Source: Vidua macroura (taxonomy: Eukaryota > Chordata > Aves > Passeriformes > Viduidae). Taken from it: DNA of 64,000 nt. A program made the position numbers and the translations under genes. Numbering within the stretch: the first letter of the stretch is position 1; every line of letters begins with the position of its first letter. Location: NCBI RefSeq assembly GCF_024509145.1, contig NC_071575.1, forward strand, positions 65,930,917 to 65,994,916. Reading direction: 5' to 3'. Under the pieces are notes generated by a model. The model saw only the letters and a program-made list of their open reading frames with translations. It was not told where the DNA came from and searched no databases. Shown piece after piece: positions 21,806 to 34,645 of this stretch.

Positions 21806-24359
21806 AGGGGTTTGTTTTAAGAATAATGTTCTCCACTACTCTCAATATCTCTAGAGCCCTCCATTATATATAAAACATAAAACACACTCCAAAATAGAAC
21901 ACATATTAGTTGCTTTACTGCTCTGTAACTTAAAGACAAGTAAAATGGCATTGGTACCAAGTACATTAAAACTAGACTTTCATCCTGGAGCCAAGATGCT
22001 TTTCTAATCACTGTTGATGTTTGCCTGGGTTACTTGTGTTGATGACCTACTTATAAGCTTCTACAAATAAAGGAATAAAGTTTTTTTTAGGCAAATGTTG
22101 ACACCTTGTCTAGAAGTAAGATTCTAATTTTATCATTGAAAGACTGGATCTAAAGCAAGATGCAGGGATAAAGTCTCTTTCTGGATTCCCATAATGTTTG
22201 TACAGTTAAATAAATGTGACAAAGCAAAGTACTAAATCAGACTGGAAAGCCAAAATAAGAGAAATACATTACAAACAATGCTAACATTCAGTTCAGTGGT
22301 CTGTGTTACATAAGTGGAGCTGAATTTGGAAATGAAGGCAGTGTAGGGACATGTAGTGGCATTAAAGAAAGAACAATTTGGATGTTTTGCATGAACACAA
22401 CTTGCCCATGGCAGTGTCCTACAGAACATAAATTGTGCTGTGGCTCACAGAGTCCTCTATAGAATACTATAAGACATTAAAGACCTGCTTCTAATGTTGC
22501 CTATGCTGGGGTCAAATTGCAGGTTTTTACCTTTAAAGCCAGTGGGCTAAACTCTCTGTTTGCCTACAAGAATTCAGGTGGGTACATGAGGTATGCACCC
22601 ACCAAAAGTCTGGTTTAGCAGTGCAACTTGAGAATCCAGTCTCAAGATTTCACAAGGCATGAGATCCTGTCTATGAGGCTGTTAAATTTGCCAACAACAT
22701 CCTACTGAAGGGACTTCATTCTTTGATCAGTTTTTGAAAGCTGTCTCCAAAGTCCTACAAAATTTTATCAGGATTGTTGCACCTTGTTTGCTCCAACTTG
22801 TTGTACTATAGTTATTGATCTGTTAGTATGAATTTTTGTCATTGGTAAAGTCACTCTCAGGATGTCACAGAACACCACCAAGATGTTTGACACCCTCCAG
22901 GATCAGACAGCATTACTGTCTATGTTGGAATGTGTATAACTATGGCAAGCTACATAAGCTGTTGTGAAGATGGTGTAATATTAACTGCTGGGGCATTTTT
23001 TATGCTTATTAGTATAAAACTGAGAGCTGGTTTAAAGCTTAATCAAGAACATAGTCCAGGTCAGAGAATTAAAGAGAAGATTGTCCTCTTGCTCTCTGCT
23101 AGTGTGGAGAATAAGTCTGTGCTTTAATCCCTGAGTGGGTTGCATTTGCAATGGAGGGGTATCCACAGCCAGCAAAACAGGGTGACCAGAGGGAGAATCA
23201 GCCACCCTGCCCCTGCAACCAGTCCTGAATGTCCAGAGAAAAACTGTGGTGGACCTGGGGTCCAAAGGTCCAGGAAAGGAGGGCAATATCCTTCAGTGGT
23301 ACCATCCTCCTAAATCTCTGCCTGTGACTGTTTCTTGCTATGAATTTAGCTGATAATCCAGCCCTAAACTGGCAGAAAAAAGAAAAAAAAAATGGAACAC
23401 ATTTCATTTTGTGAAAATAAAGATTGACTGAAAATCCTGAGTTTAATTTAGCAGTAAGAGTAAAATGACAAAAAAAAAAATCCTCCAAGGGAAAATGCTG
23501 CCTGAGAATAGCCTCAATGCAATTGTCAGGTGTTTCCACTGGGACAAAACCACAGTTCATTGTTAGGAGTGCTTCAGATTTTGCAGATTTGCTTTCAGAT
23601 ATTGCAGATTAGTGCAATTTCTTCAGGTCTCTTTCTTCAGTTAAGCCCAGAATGCCGTATGTGATCTCAATGGATTTGCTGGTTTATCTATTGTCTTAAG
23701 AGGTTTTCAGGCATTAATTTTAGGTATGTGCAGATTTTCAAAAATACTGCAAGAAATATACTGTCTTATTCCCAGCTGCCTTTTGAGAGTAATGCAGCAA
23801 ATTTTCATGGGGAGAAAATCCCTGTGAACCTGTCAAAGTTAAAAAGAAGTTACAAGAGCTACAGCAAACTATACAAAAAACAATTGGGTTGTAGAACTAT
23901 ATTGCTTTTATCTGATATTGGTCCTCTCAAATATAAAATTATGTAGTTGGAACAATTATCATGCTTGTTTTCATAGCTGTGCTGAGATTATGGGAGTAGT
24001 TGCATAGTCATGTAAATCAACAGGCTTTCCCAAAAATGCAAGAGTCAGGTTAGCAGCTTTTCCAAACTGTCTGAGACCCACACGCAAAAGCATGGCCTTA
24101 ACCCCAGTTACTGAGGCAGCCTTCCTTCAGAACACTTTAAAGTCTGGCAAGTGGCTTGAACTTGATAGTACTGATGACCCTGACCTTCAAAGTCACTTTC
24201 CCAGTGCATCCAGAGGGATACAGCATGATCACCAGGTATATAAACCAGATCAAATATGCATCAAGCAAGGTGCGTAGAGAGGGATTTGCTGATAAACTTT
24301 TCATGGGTGAAATGGGAACTTGGGCTTTTGGTGGGTGCTGTCAGACCTTGAAATTCTCT

Positions 24360-25170
24360 ATTAGAAAAGTGAATAGAGAAGGCAAAAAAAAAAAAGTTTG
24401 TGAAAACAAAAAAAGATTGAGGAAAATATCTCTGTACAAGACAAAATGGGAAAAATAAAGAGAAGAAAATTGCTTGATAGAAAAGGGAAAAAAATATCAG
24501 TAGAGATACTCAAATGGCTATTCAAGCTGGAAGAGAAGTAAATTAAATGATAAGCCAGTTGTGGGAAGAAGAGATTTTAAGGCAGATGAAGGTGATGAAG
24601 TCAATGGAAACATTGCCAGATTCCAGAGGAAAATCAAGCAAGTCTACACAAGAGAGAATTAAGTCAAAAGCTAATTGGGAGACCACAAAGGCAGCAAATT
24701 CATAGGACAGAACTGTATTAGGAGAAATCATGAGAAGGATAAACGTGTTCATTTAGAATACCCTTTAAGGACCAGGGTATCTGAAAGAAGGGGTGCTCCA
24801 CAGGTGGACTATGCCAGTGAGAAGAAACAAAATCTTAAGAAAATTAGAAGTGATTAAGGAGATAACAAGGGGAAAAATAACATAGGGAAGTAAAATGAAA
24901 GGATTGGGACTGGCATGACATCAGAGGAAAAGCACTGACAAAGGCTGGAAGAAGGTATTGAGGGAAAAAAAAAGAGGACAAAAAAAGAAAAGAGTAACAA
25001 AGGGTGTGGGAGGAACAGAAAAGTCATCTCCCACTGTTTCAGAGGAGGAGCTGGGGCCTGGGCTTGCCAGGAGGAAAGAGCTGAAGGGAACCTGAAAACT
25101 GAAAAAAACCTTTGTCTAGAACATGACATGCTGGTGGAAGACAGAGAGAAGTGAAAATGTGCAGAATGTA
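24360..25170 (+). other. Purine-rich stretch, no gene recognised
   Basis: For about 800 bp the plus strand is dominated by A and G, with many GAA, GGAA and AAAG words and several A runs interrupted by G. No unit repeats regularly, so it is not a satellite. The plus-strand lysine/glutamate-rich frames and the minus-strand Phe/Leu/Ser-rich frames are composition effects. Confidence 0.6.
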
Positions 25171-27587
25171 GAGACTGACAGCATCCTCAGCTGAGAAATA
25201 CTGTTAAACTTATACATTAGCTTCCACTCCCATGAAAAGCTCCACTAACCAGCCCAGAAACAAGCCAGGGACAATTCTGTGTTACCTGAGGGCTGCATCT
25301 GGAGGAGGGACACACAACAACGTAGCTGCATGACCTGGGGCTCTGCAAAGCCTCAGCCCCTGTGGGTTGTGGTGCTGGTCCTCCAAGGGACTCATTGCTG
25401 AGCTGACAGAGATCCTGCCCTGTGCTCTGCGAAGGAGGATGCTGCAGGCAGCTCACCGAGTCTGGGATTTGGCAGCAGTGGGATTCTTCTCTGCAACGAG
25501 CCCTGCAGAGAAGCTGGCTGAGATAAGTGGGCAACAAGGGGCTGTCTGGTTATATTGAGAGATTCTAAACTGCTTCCAGCAAAATTAATGTGCCAGATGT
25601 CAAATCTAACACTAAAGGGACATTAGTGGCTTGCAACAGGCTTTGAAGACTGTGTAGTCAAAGTGATGCTGAGGTGTAAGATGGGACACAAGTGGAAAAG
25701 GGTTTGAAAATCTTACAAAACATCGTTTCATACCTAAATTCCTAAATTTTATCCCCAAATATATTCCTAATTTTTTTCAGCCCTAAAAGTTCCTAAATAT
25801 TGTTTCATCAGTGATGTGACTCCCTGCTCTACAGACATATAATAGCAGGGCTATAGAAATTGTCTTTGTTATAGGAATGCAGGTTAAATACACTCCTCCT
25901 CCCTGGTGAGGAAAGGAGCCCTATGAGAAGGGCTGGGGTTCTCTAAGAGGATCCTAGACTGGCACTGATCTTTTTGACCTTGAGCTGTTAAAAGTACAGC
26001 TCACCATATCAGAATGGTTATTTTCCATAACATAGCTGTGATTAAGTCTCCTTAGATCCCAAACTGTCCCCAGCTTTTATGTGCCAGGCCTCCACGATGG
26101 GGAACCTGCAACTGTGCTTGAGGGAACATTTCTACATGTGTGTTTTGTAAGAGATTTTTGCCTGAGGTATTTTTGGATCCAGTACCTTACTGCCTTGCAG
26201 ATTCTGTATTGCTTTATAATCATTATATATTATATTTTTATATCTAATTTAATTCACATTGGCTGCATCATCGAGTGAAGAAATTATCAGGAAAGCATGA
26301 GAAGACGTGTTCTGCTAGTGTTTAAAAATATATTTGTAATGCTTAGCAGAAATTGGCTGCGCTACTGTTAGACTCATAGCAAGAAATGTGATAACAGTCA
26401 AGAAGCAAATTTTGGAGAGGTTTTCAGAACTCATAGAATGCTTTTTTTTTTTTTCCTTTTATTTATCAAGATAAGAGAAAGCAGATAAATAGACAAAAGG
26501 ATGGAAGAAAAAAGAAAGATAAAAATATTGCTCAGTAACACATGTAGGGTTCAGTGCTGAGGTATTAAGAGTATGCATGGGTCAGCTCACATGGCTAAGA
26601 AATGTCAAAAATTATATTTCTCTGCAAGACCATTTAAAAACTGATATTTTTATGCAAAAAATATAATTGATCGTGCCATGACAAATTGGTTTTCAAAAAG
26701 CTTCCTTATAATTTTTTGTGAGATTATTTGCATATTTGATTGATCAGTGTCACCAGTCAAGAATATGACTAGGGACTTCTTTGCTTTTTATCATAGATTT
26801 TTAATGGCATTTTTACAAACCTTTAGTCAGTCAGAAAGACATCTTCACTGCATGTCAACTAAAACTGCATTTTCTTCCATTTGTAAAACTTCCAGATGTT
26901 TCTGTAATACCACAAATTGTCTTGATTTTACCTTGTAAGAGATGTATTTTACCAGTATTTATCTCTGCCTTGCAAAAAGCAGGGGAGAAAAGCACCCACA
27001 TGGGGCATCAGTGTAGTAATACTGGATTAAACTTTGGCAAAATTGTGTGAAAAGAACACCTTACAACACCTAATAGACGTGTCAGTGCATTATTTGCATA
27101 GAGACTATTAAGTTTCTTGTTTTCCTTACTATTAAATATTTGTCCATAAAATAATATTTTACCAGAAAAATTGTAAAGTTTGTAGGAATCTTCTTAGATA
27201 TTTTCCAAACACTGCAAGAGCACACTAAAGTATACTTGTTAAAGCTCTGTTGCAAGCGTTTCACTGTATTCCCGTGGGATCTCTTAATTGTGCTGCTCAT
27301 TTTGTTCCTTGCAGCCACCATGGCTTTAGAAGAGCCCTGACAATACCAGAGATCAGCAGACAGTGTGTTTTATTAAACAGGTGCAAGCTCATCCTATACT
27401 GGCTGATGATGAGGTTGAGTTATCAGGCAAGTCTTTGCTCTCAGACGTTGAGGAAAAGGAGAGCGATTGTGTGGGAATGGTAGACCAACACTCACATCTG
27501 TTTTAGCCAAATACTCCCAAACCATACAGCTCAAGCTTCTTTTTTACACCATTATTACAAAATGCATTTACCTTAAAGAAAAAGTTT
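25171..27587. other. Unique sequence, no gene recognised
   Basis: A GC-richer part at about 25230-25550 gives way to AT-rich sequence. A 66-bp segment at 27315-27380 has an acceptor, a full Kozak start context and a donor, but the ATG frame closes after six codons. Two ATTTGCAT octamers occur at 26726 and 27092. Confidence 0.5.
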
Positions 27588-27615
27588 TTTTCTTGGTTCT
27601 TCATAACCAAGAAAA
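27588..27615. repeat. Perfect inverted repeat, 11-bp arms, 6-base loop
   Basis: TTTTCTTGGTT (27588-27598) and AACCAAGAAAA (27605-27615) are exact reverse complements around a loop of CTTCAT. The stem has 4 G:C and 7 A:T pairs. It is too short for a microRNA precursor, and no function is implied. Confidence 0.9.
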
Positions 27616-30399
27616 GAAATAAACTGTCTACCTCAGGTCTTAAAAGCAGAACAAACCCCACTGCTGTTCCAACAAAAGCAACATGCAGCCAATGTCTTTT
27701 TCACCCATTCACTTGTCATTGTAGCTGTCATAAGGTGCATTTACATATGGCAAATCCCACAGCTGATTCATTAAGATGATTTTATGGGTGAAAAGGGAAC
27801 ATGACTTAATGGAGTCACTCCAGGAATACAAATAAAATCAGGTAACTTCCAGAGGATAATAACTTTCATTTCTGAAGTGGACTTTAAATCTCTAAGAAGA
27901 GAATAGCTCTGCTTAAAGCAATCTTTGCTTCTTCACTCAGAAGTGATCTCCGAATAATTGTTCAGTTTAGCTGAACTTTGCTTTCCTTGGTATCCTAGGA
28001 GAAAAGCTCTGACAGACTGGGAATTTTAACTTGTTTGTAATGTAAACTCAGTATACTGGTGGTGCTTTTTCAACACTCCAGAAACTGCTTGGGAGGAAAA
28101 AGAAATAAATAAAAAGGCTTTGATCCTCTGAGCAAACAAAGAGGGGAGAAGAAGGCTAAAAGAACCATCATTTGTTAAAGGCAGAGCAGGAAAATGTGGG
28201 AAAGGTGTTTCCGTTTTAACAGTTTCAGAGACTGAAAGAAATATCAGACACTTCAACAGCATTAGAGGGTTCTGAGGAATAAGGTTTGATGCTTTATTTT
28301 CATTGTGTCATTGACATTTTTGAGATTTCTAAGGATTATGCAATTCTCAATAATATCAATCATCTAAACAAGATATTTTTTTCCCAGAAGCAGATATCCA
28401 GGACAAAGCTTAGTGATTAATGCTAACACTTTGAGTATGAAGCTCAGATAAACATATTCCAAGTGGCATTATTCAGTATAGAGAAAAGACAAGCTTAGTC
28501 TGGAAGTAACACCAGGTCCTGGGAGCTGAGATTTAATTTGTATATCAGTTTTTTGGCCAAAGGATGGAATGTAAATTGAAGCTTGCAGTAGCAAGGAGGG
28601 GTGTGACCCAGCCATGCCCTGTTGGCTGGTTATCTCTGAGAGATGCTTCCACACCCTAAAATGTAGGTATTTTGGCCAGTAGGTAAGATGAAGTCAAGTC
28701 TTACATTACTTCTGCTTATCTGCCTGTCTATTTCACATTTTTTAAGGAGGGAAGTAGACAAATAGTTCCACTTAGACCTAACTACCTTAAATCAATGTCC
28801 AGGGAGCAGCTGCAGAGTAATAAGGTTTCTTAGTCATGTGATTTCCTGGCGAGGGCACAAGGTTCCAATTAGAACTTACCCTGAGAGAGTGCAGTGTCCA
28901 TTAGGGTAGAAATGGATGGAAAGGAGACCTTTTTATGTAAGATTCTTCATTTTCAAAGATTGAACACAATGTTCCCTTTGTCTGAACGCAGCATTTACAG
29001 TTCCACAGATAATGACACCAGTAAGGACCTCATCTGATCCATCTCCCCCTCCGAAGATGGTATAAACTGTCTTTAAGTCTTTATTAACTGATACTTGTTG
29101 AATGATTTCCTTAAAATCTGCAATGACACATTTCATACCCTCTTGCAAAAGCATATATCTTAAGTGCTTCACTGCTCTTACGGACAGAAGGTCTCCAAAA
29201 GTTTAACTGAATCCCACTTTTTGCAACCAAGCCTATCACTCTTATCCTCTCTACTATGGAAATTTGAAGCAATTCAGTATTTTCTTTTCCATTCCAGCCT
29301 TTTATATTGCAAAGGGATTAGATTTTGGCCGTTTAATGTTCACTTAGGTAATGTTCCCCTCAGTCATCTCCTCCTGACTCAGTGAAATAACTGGTTTTCT
29401 TTTGCCATTTGCTTTTTTAAGTAGCTTGTTTTTCTTGTTGTTTTCCTTTTTGCCTTCTCCAGTATCTCATCTGGACCCATACCCCAAAGATGAGTACAGA
29501 CAATGAAGGGCTTGACTTCCCTTGTCTTGAATACAGCATTTCTCAAAGAAATCTTTTATATCATTTCTTTCTTCTGTTCTCCAAGGCTCCCTTCAGCCAG
29601 CATTTTTCCCAAAGAACCCTCAGGAGCTGCACAGAGCCATAGTGATGCCCTTGTCCTGTCACATTTCAATTTGGTATATTTTTTCTTGACTGCTTGTAGT
29701 CATTCCTAGTTTTCAGCCATATCCACCTCCAACCAAGTAACTGTCAGCTCTCACACCCACATTAATATTTCAGAAGAAAATTTTTAAGGAACTTTGAACA
29801 CCCTGTTGCTTTGTCTTTGCCAGAAGGCTCTGTGTGGATCATAGCTCCTCTTGGCTCAGTCACTGCTAAAGAGTGGGGATGTTTGACTGCTGCATTGTCT
29901 ACCATGTGCAGGAGGGGAAGCCTCCAGACCAACTCCAAGCATAAAATATACTGATGAATGTTGCAGAGCGATGGATGCAGATGTGTGGTGGGTACTCCTT
30001 TGGGTATTCCAGCTGTAGGCCCATGGAAAGGCAGAAGCTGCTCATGCTCTCAGGCTCATAATCACAGAGTCAGGAGGTCTCAAATGAGATGTTCAACCTT
30101 GCTGCTGGCAAACCCGCACAGAGTTCATCTACATTAAGCCTGATGAATGTGGCATTAGGCAAGAATCCAGAACTTCATGACCCCTAGATACACTTTGTGC
30201 CTTACTTGTTTAATTTCTCTTCTTTTATTAAGACTCAAACTTTTCCCTGGCCAGTCTAGAATATTTCCCAAAATGTGCAGGACATGGATAATGTCAGAGA
30301 GGTCCTAATGAAGCTGCCACAGGTACTTGCCCCAAAGGCTCCTTAGAGAACCCTTTACATCTGTTAGGTTTGTGCATAAGAGAGTATTAGTTACTGCTA

Positions 30400-30460
30400 A
30401 AATAAAAACCAAAAACAAGCCCAAAAACCAAAACAAAAACAAAAACAAAAAAACCCACCT
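30400..30460 (+). repeat. (CAAAA)n-like A-rich tract
   Basis: Irregular units of C plus four or five A, with the cleanest part at about 30430-30455 (repeated CAAAAA). A simple low-complexity tract. Confidence 0.85.
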
Positions 30461-31950
30461 CATGAAGGAAAAAATAAAAAGCTCATGTATCTGTAGTAAT
30501 TCATGGAGCACTTTGATATTTCAAAAAAAAATGTTCCCTCTAGCCTTCAAATTAATCAACATACTCTTTTAATATACCTCAGTGAATTAAAACACATCCA
30601 GTCCAACTCACTTTTTCCTGACCATTAACTTCCAAGCCTTGAATTCCCCTGAACAGGTAAGCAGCTGTTTTGAAGATTTAACTGGCCTGACTCTACCAGG
30701 GCACAAGCCACCATTATGTATGAGAGAAGTCCCTTTTCTCTGTCCAGCTTTGTCACATTGCACAGCTAAATAATCACTCCTTGGATGCACTGGATGAAAG
30801 GGAAGATTGGTGTCCATGTGAGACAGAAATGTTTTGCAGTTTGGGGTAGGGAGACACAGAGAGGCATATTCAGGCAACCTGTGGATGCATTTTGATGGCT
30901 TTTTTCTCTCCACTTGTAGTATAATCGACCCCAAACACTCATATGATATGTTGGCTCTTGAACCTAGATCACACTAAATAGATCAAGTACCTAAGATACA
31001 CTGTCTGATCATGGTCAGCAGGGCCTGGCATTGTAATGGCACTTATTGAATGGCCAACAGTGTGTTCCCAAGGCCTTAAAAAACACTTTCCAGGTAGATT
31101 CATCTCTATTTAATAAACAGGACTTATCTCACTAGTATTTTAGACTGCTGCAATTTTTTGTAACACATTTTTTAAGGCACCAGGTAAAGGATCCTCTAGC
31201 ATGTCCCATTTTTGTCCATTCTCATTTATGAGACGGTTTCCATGCCAATGATTATAATTAAATACTAATATAAGTAGTTTTCAAAAATAAAAGCACGTTT
31301 GGAATGATCCTTGTTTATCTTTAGAGACTAAGAGCAGCAAAGACTAATGGATTGAGAGGGATTAAACACAAGGCTAATTGTTCATTAGGCAACCTAAGAC
31401 CAATTAAGTGTGCTAATCCATTCAATATTTTTTCTAGCTATTTCCATTATTATCCATGTCAAAATTATTTTGCATTTATTAATTCACCTATGCTTATTTA
31501 TTAATAATGAAAACTCCCTTGAAATGCAGGTCTTGCATCCTATAGTCCTTTCTCACGCAAAACTTCCATGATAGCAGTAGCAGAAGGACTTCAAGATGTG
31601 ACTGGAACTATCTGTACTGCTCTTCTCCTAAAATAAAATGTAAATTCCTTCAATGAGATTAATGTGAGTGCATTCTCCATCTGTATCGATTCCAGACACT
31701 CTCCATGTTTAATTAAGACATATTATCATGCAAAATTATGCATAGTTCTATGCAGCGTTCAATGAAAGTGGTCCAGAGTATACCTGACCAAAAGAATTTA
31801 TCTAAAATTTATTGCTGATTGCTGACTATTATTATGTATTAGTTTTTACATTATTTTGATGTGTAATTGATTATCTGTTTGCCAGATAAGTAGACAGAAA
31901 GTTATTGATAGCTAACTTGATCATCATGTCTTCCAAGTTCCAAAAAGTAA

Positions 31951-31968
31951 TTTTTTTTTTTTTTTTTT
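31951..31968 (+). repeat. Run of 18 T
   Basis: An uninterrupted homopolymer; no flanking element was recognised. Confidence 0.9.
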
Positions 31969-32224
31969 GGCTCAGTTATACATTAATATTGTCAGATTCT
32001 GGCTTCCAAAATAATCCTTGGAGGAAAACAGACTTATCATAAAATTATTCACAAAAATGTTACCACAAATATGGGAAATGAGCCACAGGCCAGGTAGCAG
32101 TGCAGCAGGAATAGGTTTAAGGCTATGGAAGCTCAGAAGCAGAGCATGACTCAACACCATGGTATCATATTGCTGTGGAAAAAGGAAATTTTCTACTAGG
32201 GTTAATTAACTGGAATATTGTCTT

Positions 32225-32645
32225 CAAGATACAGAATGTAAACATTAATCTCTACTCAATACTAGTAGGGCCACTTTCAGAGTATGGTGCTCAGTTTTGA
32301 GAATAATGTTTTAAGAAAGACTATAAATCTCTTGGAGTGCACAGAATATCAGCACGGAGAATTGTGTGGAACAAATAGATTTGTCACAGGTAAGTAAAAG
32401 GCTTAAATTGTCACACAGAAGTCTAGACCTCAGGAAAAGCTTTTAATTGTAAGGAATGGGAAAGACAGAATAAACTGCTGGGAAATAGAGGAAGTTCCTG
32501 TCACCAAAGTGTCTAGAAAAAAGTTACCCAAGACGTGAGTTAGATAAGACATAAATAAAATTTATCTTGATTTGGGTAATAGCAAAAGAAGATCAAGATC
32601 AAGACTTTCAGGGTCCCTTCTAACCCTCTCCTTCTCTCAGTGACC
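32225..32645 (+). mobile_element. Old CR1 LINE 3' fragment, plus strand
   Basis: The left part resembles the conserved CR1 block around the chart-of-residues region: ACTCAATACTAGTAGGGCCA followed by GTATGGTGCTCAGTTTTGAG, then AAGAAAGACTATAAAT and a CTTGGAGTG block. The right end has GGGTCCCTTCTAACCCT, the near-terminal CR1 motif. The reading frame is broken. A consensus donor (CACAG|GTAAGT) at about 32390 lies inside the copy and is probably incidental. Confidence 0.7.
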
Positions 32646-34511
32646 TAAACATAATTCATGGTTCCTATCCCAGGGTCTATGTTTTGCAAACTTTGCGTGG
32701 TGAGGTGCAGCAGAGGCAGTCAGAGCAGGGAGCATCACGCTCCTCTTGGGGAAGAGAGGGGAAAATGGACAAATGGCAGGAGCAAACAAGGTTGTCCTGC
32801 AAGAGAGAGGCAAGCTCTGCCATGCAGGGGCAAATCATGTGCATGTACAGGGCAAGAAGGGATCGCAAGTCTCTGCTTAGTTCACACACAGACTCCTTAT
32901 GAGTGACTTCAGTAAAGACAGACACATCATGTAAAGACCACGGGCAGTCTCCCCTCTTACTGTAGGGGCTGTGCAGAAGTCCCCGTGTGTCTGCAGAACC
33001 AAGCATTAAATGAGTTCTAATATTAGGACAACAGAGAAACAAGAAAGGAAGGAGCAGCATGACTTGTGCTGTCAACTTTAAAATCTACTCAGCGTGTTCA
33101 CAGCCTTTGATACCCTCATGTGTAGGCAGCATGCTATATAAGGTTATAAACTTATGTATGTTTTTGGAATATTTGCATAAGGAAATGAATGCAGTAAATC
33201 TGTTGACGTCGTCAATGCAGAACTACCGTAACTCGAAAGCTTTCTGCACTGCAGTGATGATTATGAAACTAGTAGGTAGTTTATGTTATTAACTAAAGGC
33301 ATCATCTCTAATAAATACTCATAAAACACATCAGCAAAAGCATAAACTGCAGGAACATGAGTAGGAAATTTGTGACATGCCCTCTATCATAGATAAATTG
33401 TTAACACTGCTGTTCTGTAATTATTTAATCAAAAGCATACTTAGGGAAAATCTGATATAACAGAGAGATTTCAGTTTTTAGACTAAGAGTCCTATCTTCA
33501 TGTTAATTACTGAAGCAGGGTTATAATATATTTTAATAAAAGTGTGAGATGGTATTGAAATTCAAATAACTCCATTGAGGTTTTATGGCTCATACAAAAC
33601 GCAAAGAAATTCAGAAAGAAAAAATTTTTCAAATTAATAATTCTTTCTTAAAGAGTGATAAAGAATTAGATGTTGTCTTCTAAAAGGACATTATGTTTTG
33701 TGGTGAGTTTGTGAAAAAATACACATGTCATGGATAGGAATGATATGTCATGTGCATTACATTCTTTCCTTTCTATCCTGAAGTTTTTCTTCCATTCAAA
33801 AGATACTGTATCTTTCATCATTCAAAGCCTCTCTGTATTGACCCTGGAGAATACTGAAATATTCCTTTTATCTGTCCTAAATCAGGTGAACAATAAAAAG
33901 ACATTGATTTTTCATACAGTATAAATAGTTCACAAATATATAAAAATTTAATTCAGGATTCACTGGGTCAAATAATAGATTGTGATAAATTAGCAACAAG
34001 CAATGGAGCTGTTCTATGTTACAGCAACTGGCAGTGCTGTTCAATTTGTCAGAAGTGCTGCACTTCCATCATTTAATAGCTTCAAGAGATAATAACATCT
34101 GCAATTTTGGGTTTTCAAAGTCAGCTTCTTCCTTCCCTTACTCTTACTCAAGCAGTGGAGAGGACTTTGCAGCAAAATCTTTGCACTGTAATAAAATATC
34201 TCACTTGTCCCTCTCATTGACAGTGGCTGCTGCACTCTGAGTTTGGCCATCACCAGTAGGAAGCTGCTGAGGAGCTCATGGTATAAGAACATGAGACATG
34301 AACGTGTCCCAATCCCCCAGCTAGGGTAAATGAGTGTAACTGCACCGTTACAAGTTCCAAGGACAGAGATAGCTTGTAAATACAGGAAATATAGGGGTTG
34401 TGCAACATAAATAACACCAGAAGAGACAATTCAATCTCCTACCCCAAAGCAGAATCAGTATTATTGTGTCACTTCTGGAAAAAAGGTTACTTTTTCTTGA
34501 AATCTTGTGAT
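32646..34511. other. Unique sequence, no gene recognised
   Basis: A slightly GC-richer part at 32660-33010 has overlapping open frames up to 132 codons on the minus strand, with no recognisable product. The stretch 33120-33300 contains several retained CpG, including a TTGAC-GTC-GTCAA inverted repeat at 33203-33215, in otherwise CpG-poor DNA. Confidence 0.45.
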
Positions 34512-34645
34512 GGTAAAGACTCCACAACTCTCCCAGACAGAATGTCCCTATGCCTCAGTACCTTTATGATGAGGACATTTTCCCCTAGTGTCTAGCCTAA
34601 ATATTTATTTTTACAGTTTAAGTTCATTTCTGCCGTACCTAATGA
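34512..34645 (-). mobile_element. CR1 LINE fragment, minus strand
   Basis: Read on the minus strand, the blocks correspond to the CR1 region just upstream of the tail. The plus-strand order is GACTCCACAACTCTCCCAGA, CCTCAGTACCTTTATGATGA and TAGTGTCTAGCCTAAATATT, which match the usual reversed CR1 words for 'CTCCACAACCTCTCTGGGC', 'CACCCTCATAGTAAAGA' and 'TAATATCTAGTCTAAA'. It is diverged and truncated at both ends. Confidence 0.7.

Larger units (their letters stand above)
20311..24359. other. Unique AT-rich sequence downstream of the island
   Basis: Apart from the TG-rich stretch and a (GTTT)n run, nothing was recognised. If the island drives a plus-strand transcript, this would be its first intron. 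Open frames reach about 120 codons (for example 20445-20801 plus and 23198-23560 minus) but look like chance. Confidence 0.5.
27616..32224. other. Unique sequence, no gene recognised
   Basis: No gene or dated repeat was recognised, apart from a CAAAA-rich tract at about 30400 and a T run at 31951. The part 31210-31900 is rich in TAAT, ATTA and ATTTA words with several short palindromes, which resembles a developmental enhancer in composition only. Confidence 0.5.

Noticed and set aside
32380..32400. Consensus splice donor CACAG|GTAAGT
   Set aside because: It lies inside an old CR1 copy with no matching acceptor that would define a plausible exon.
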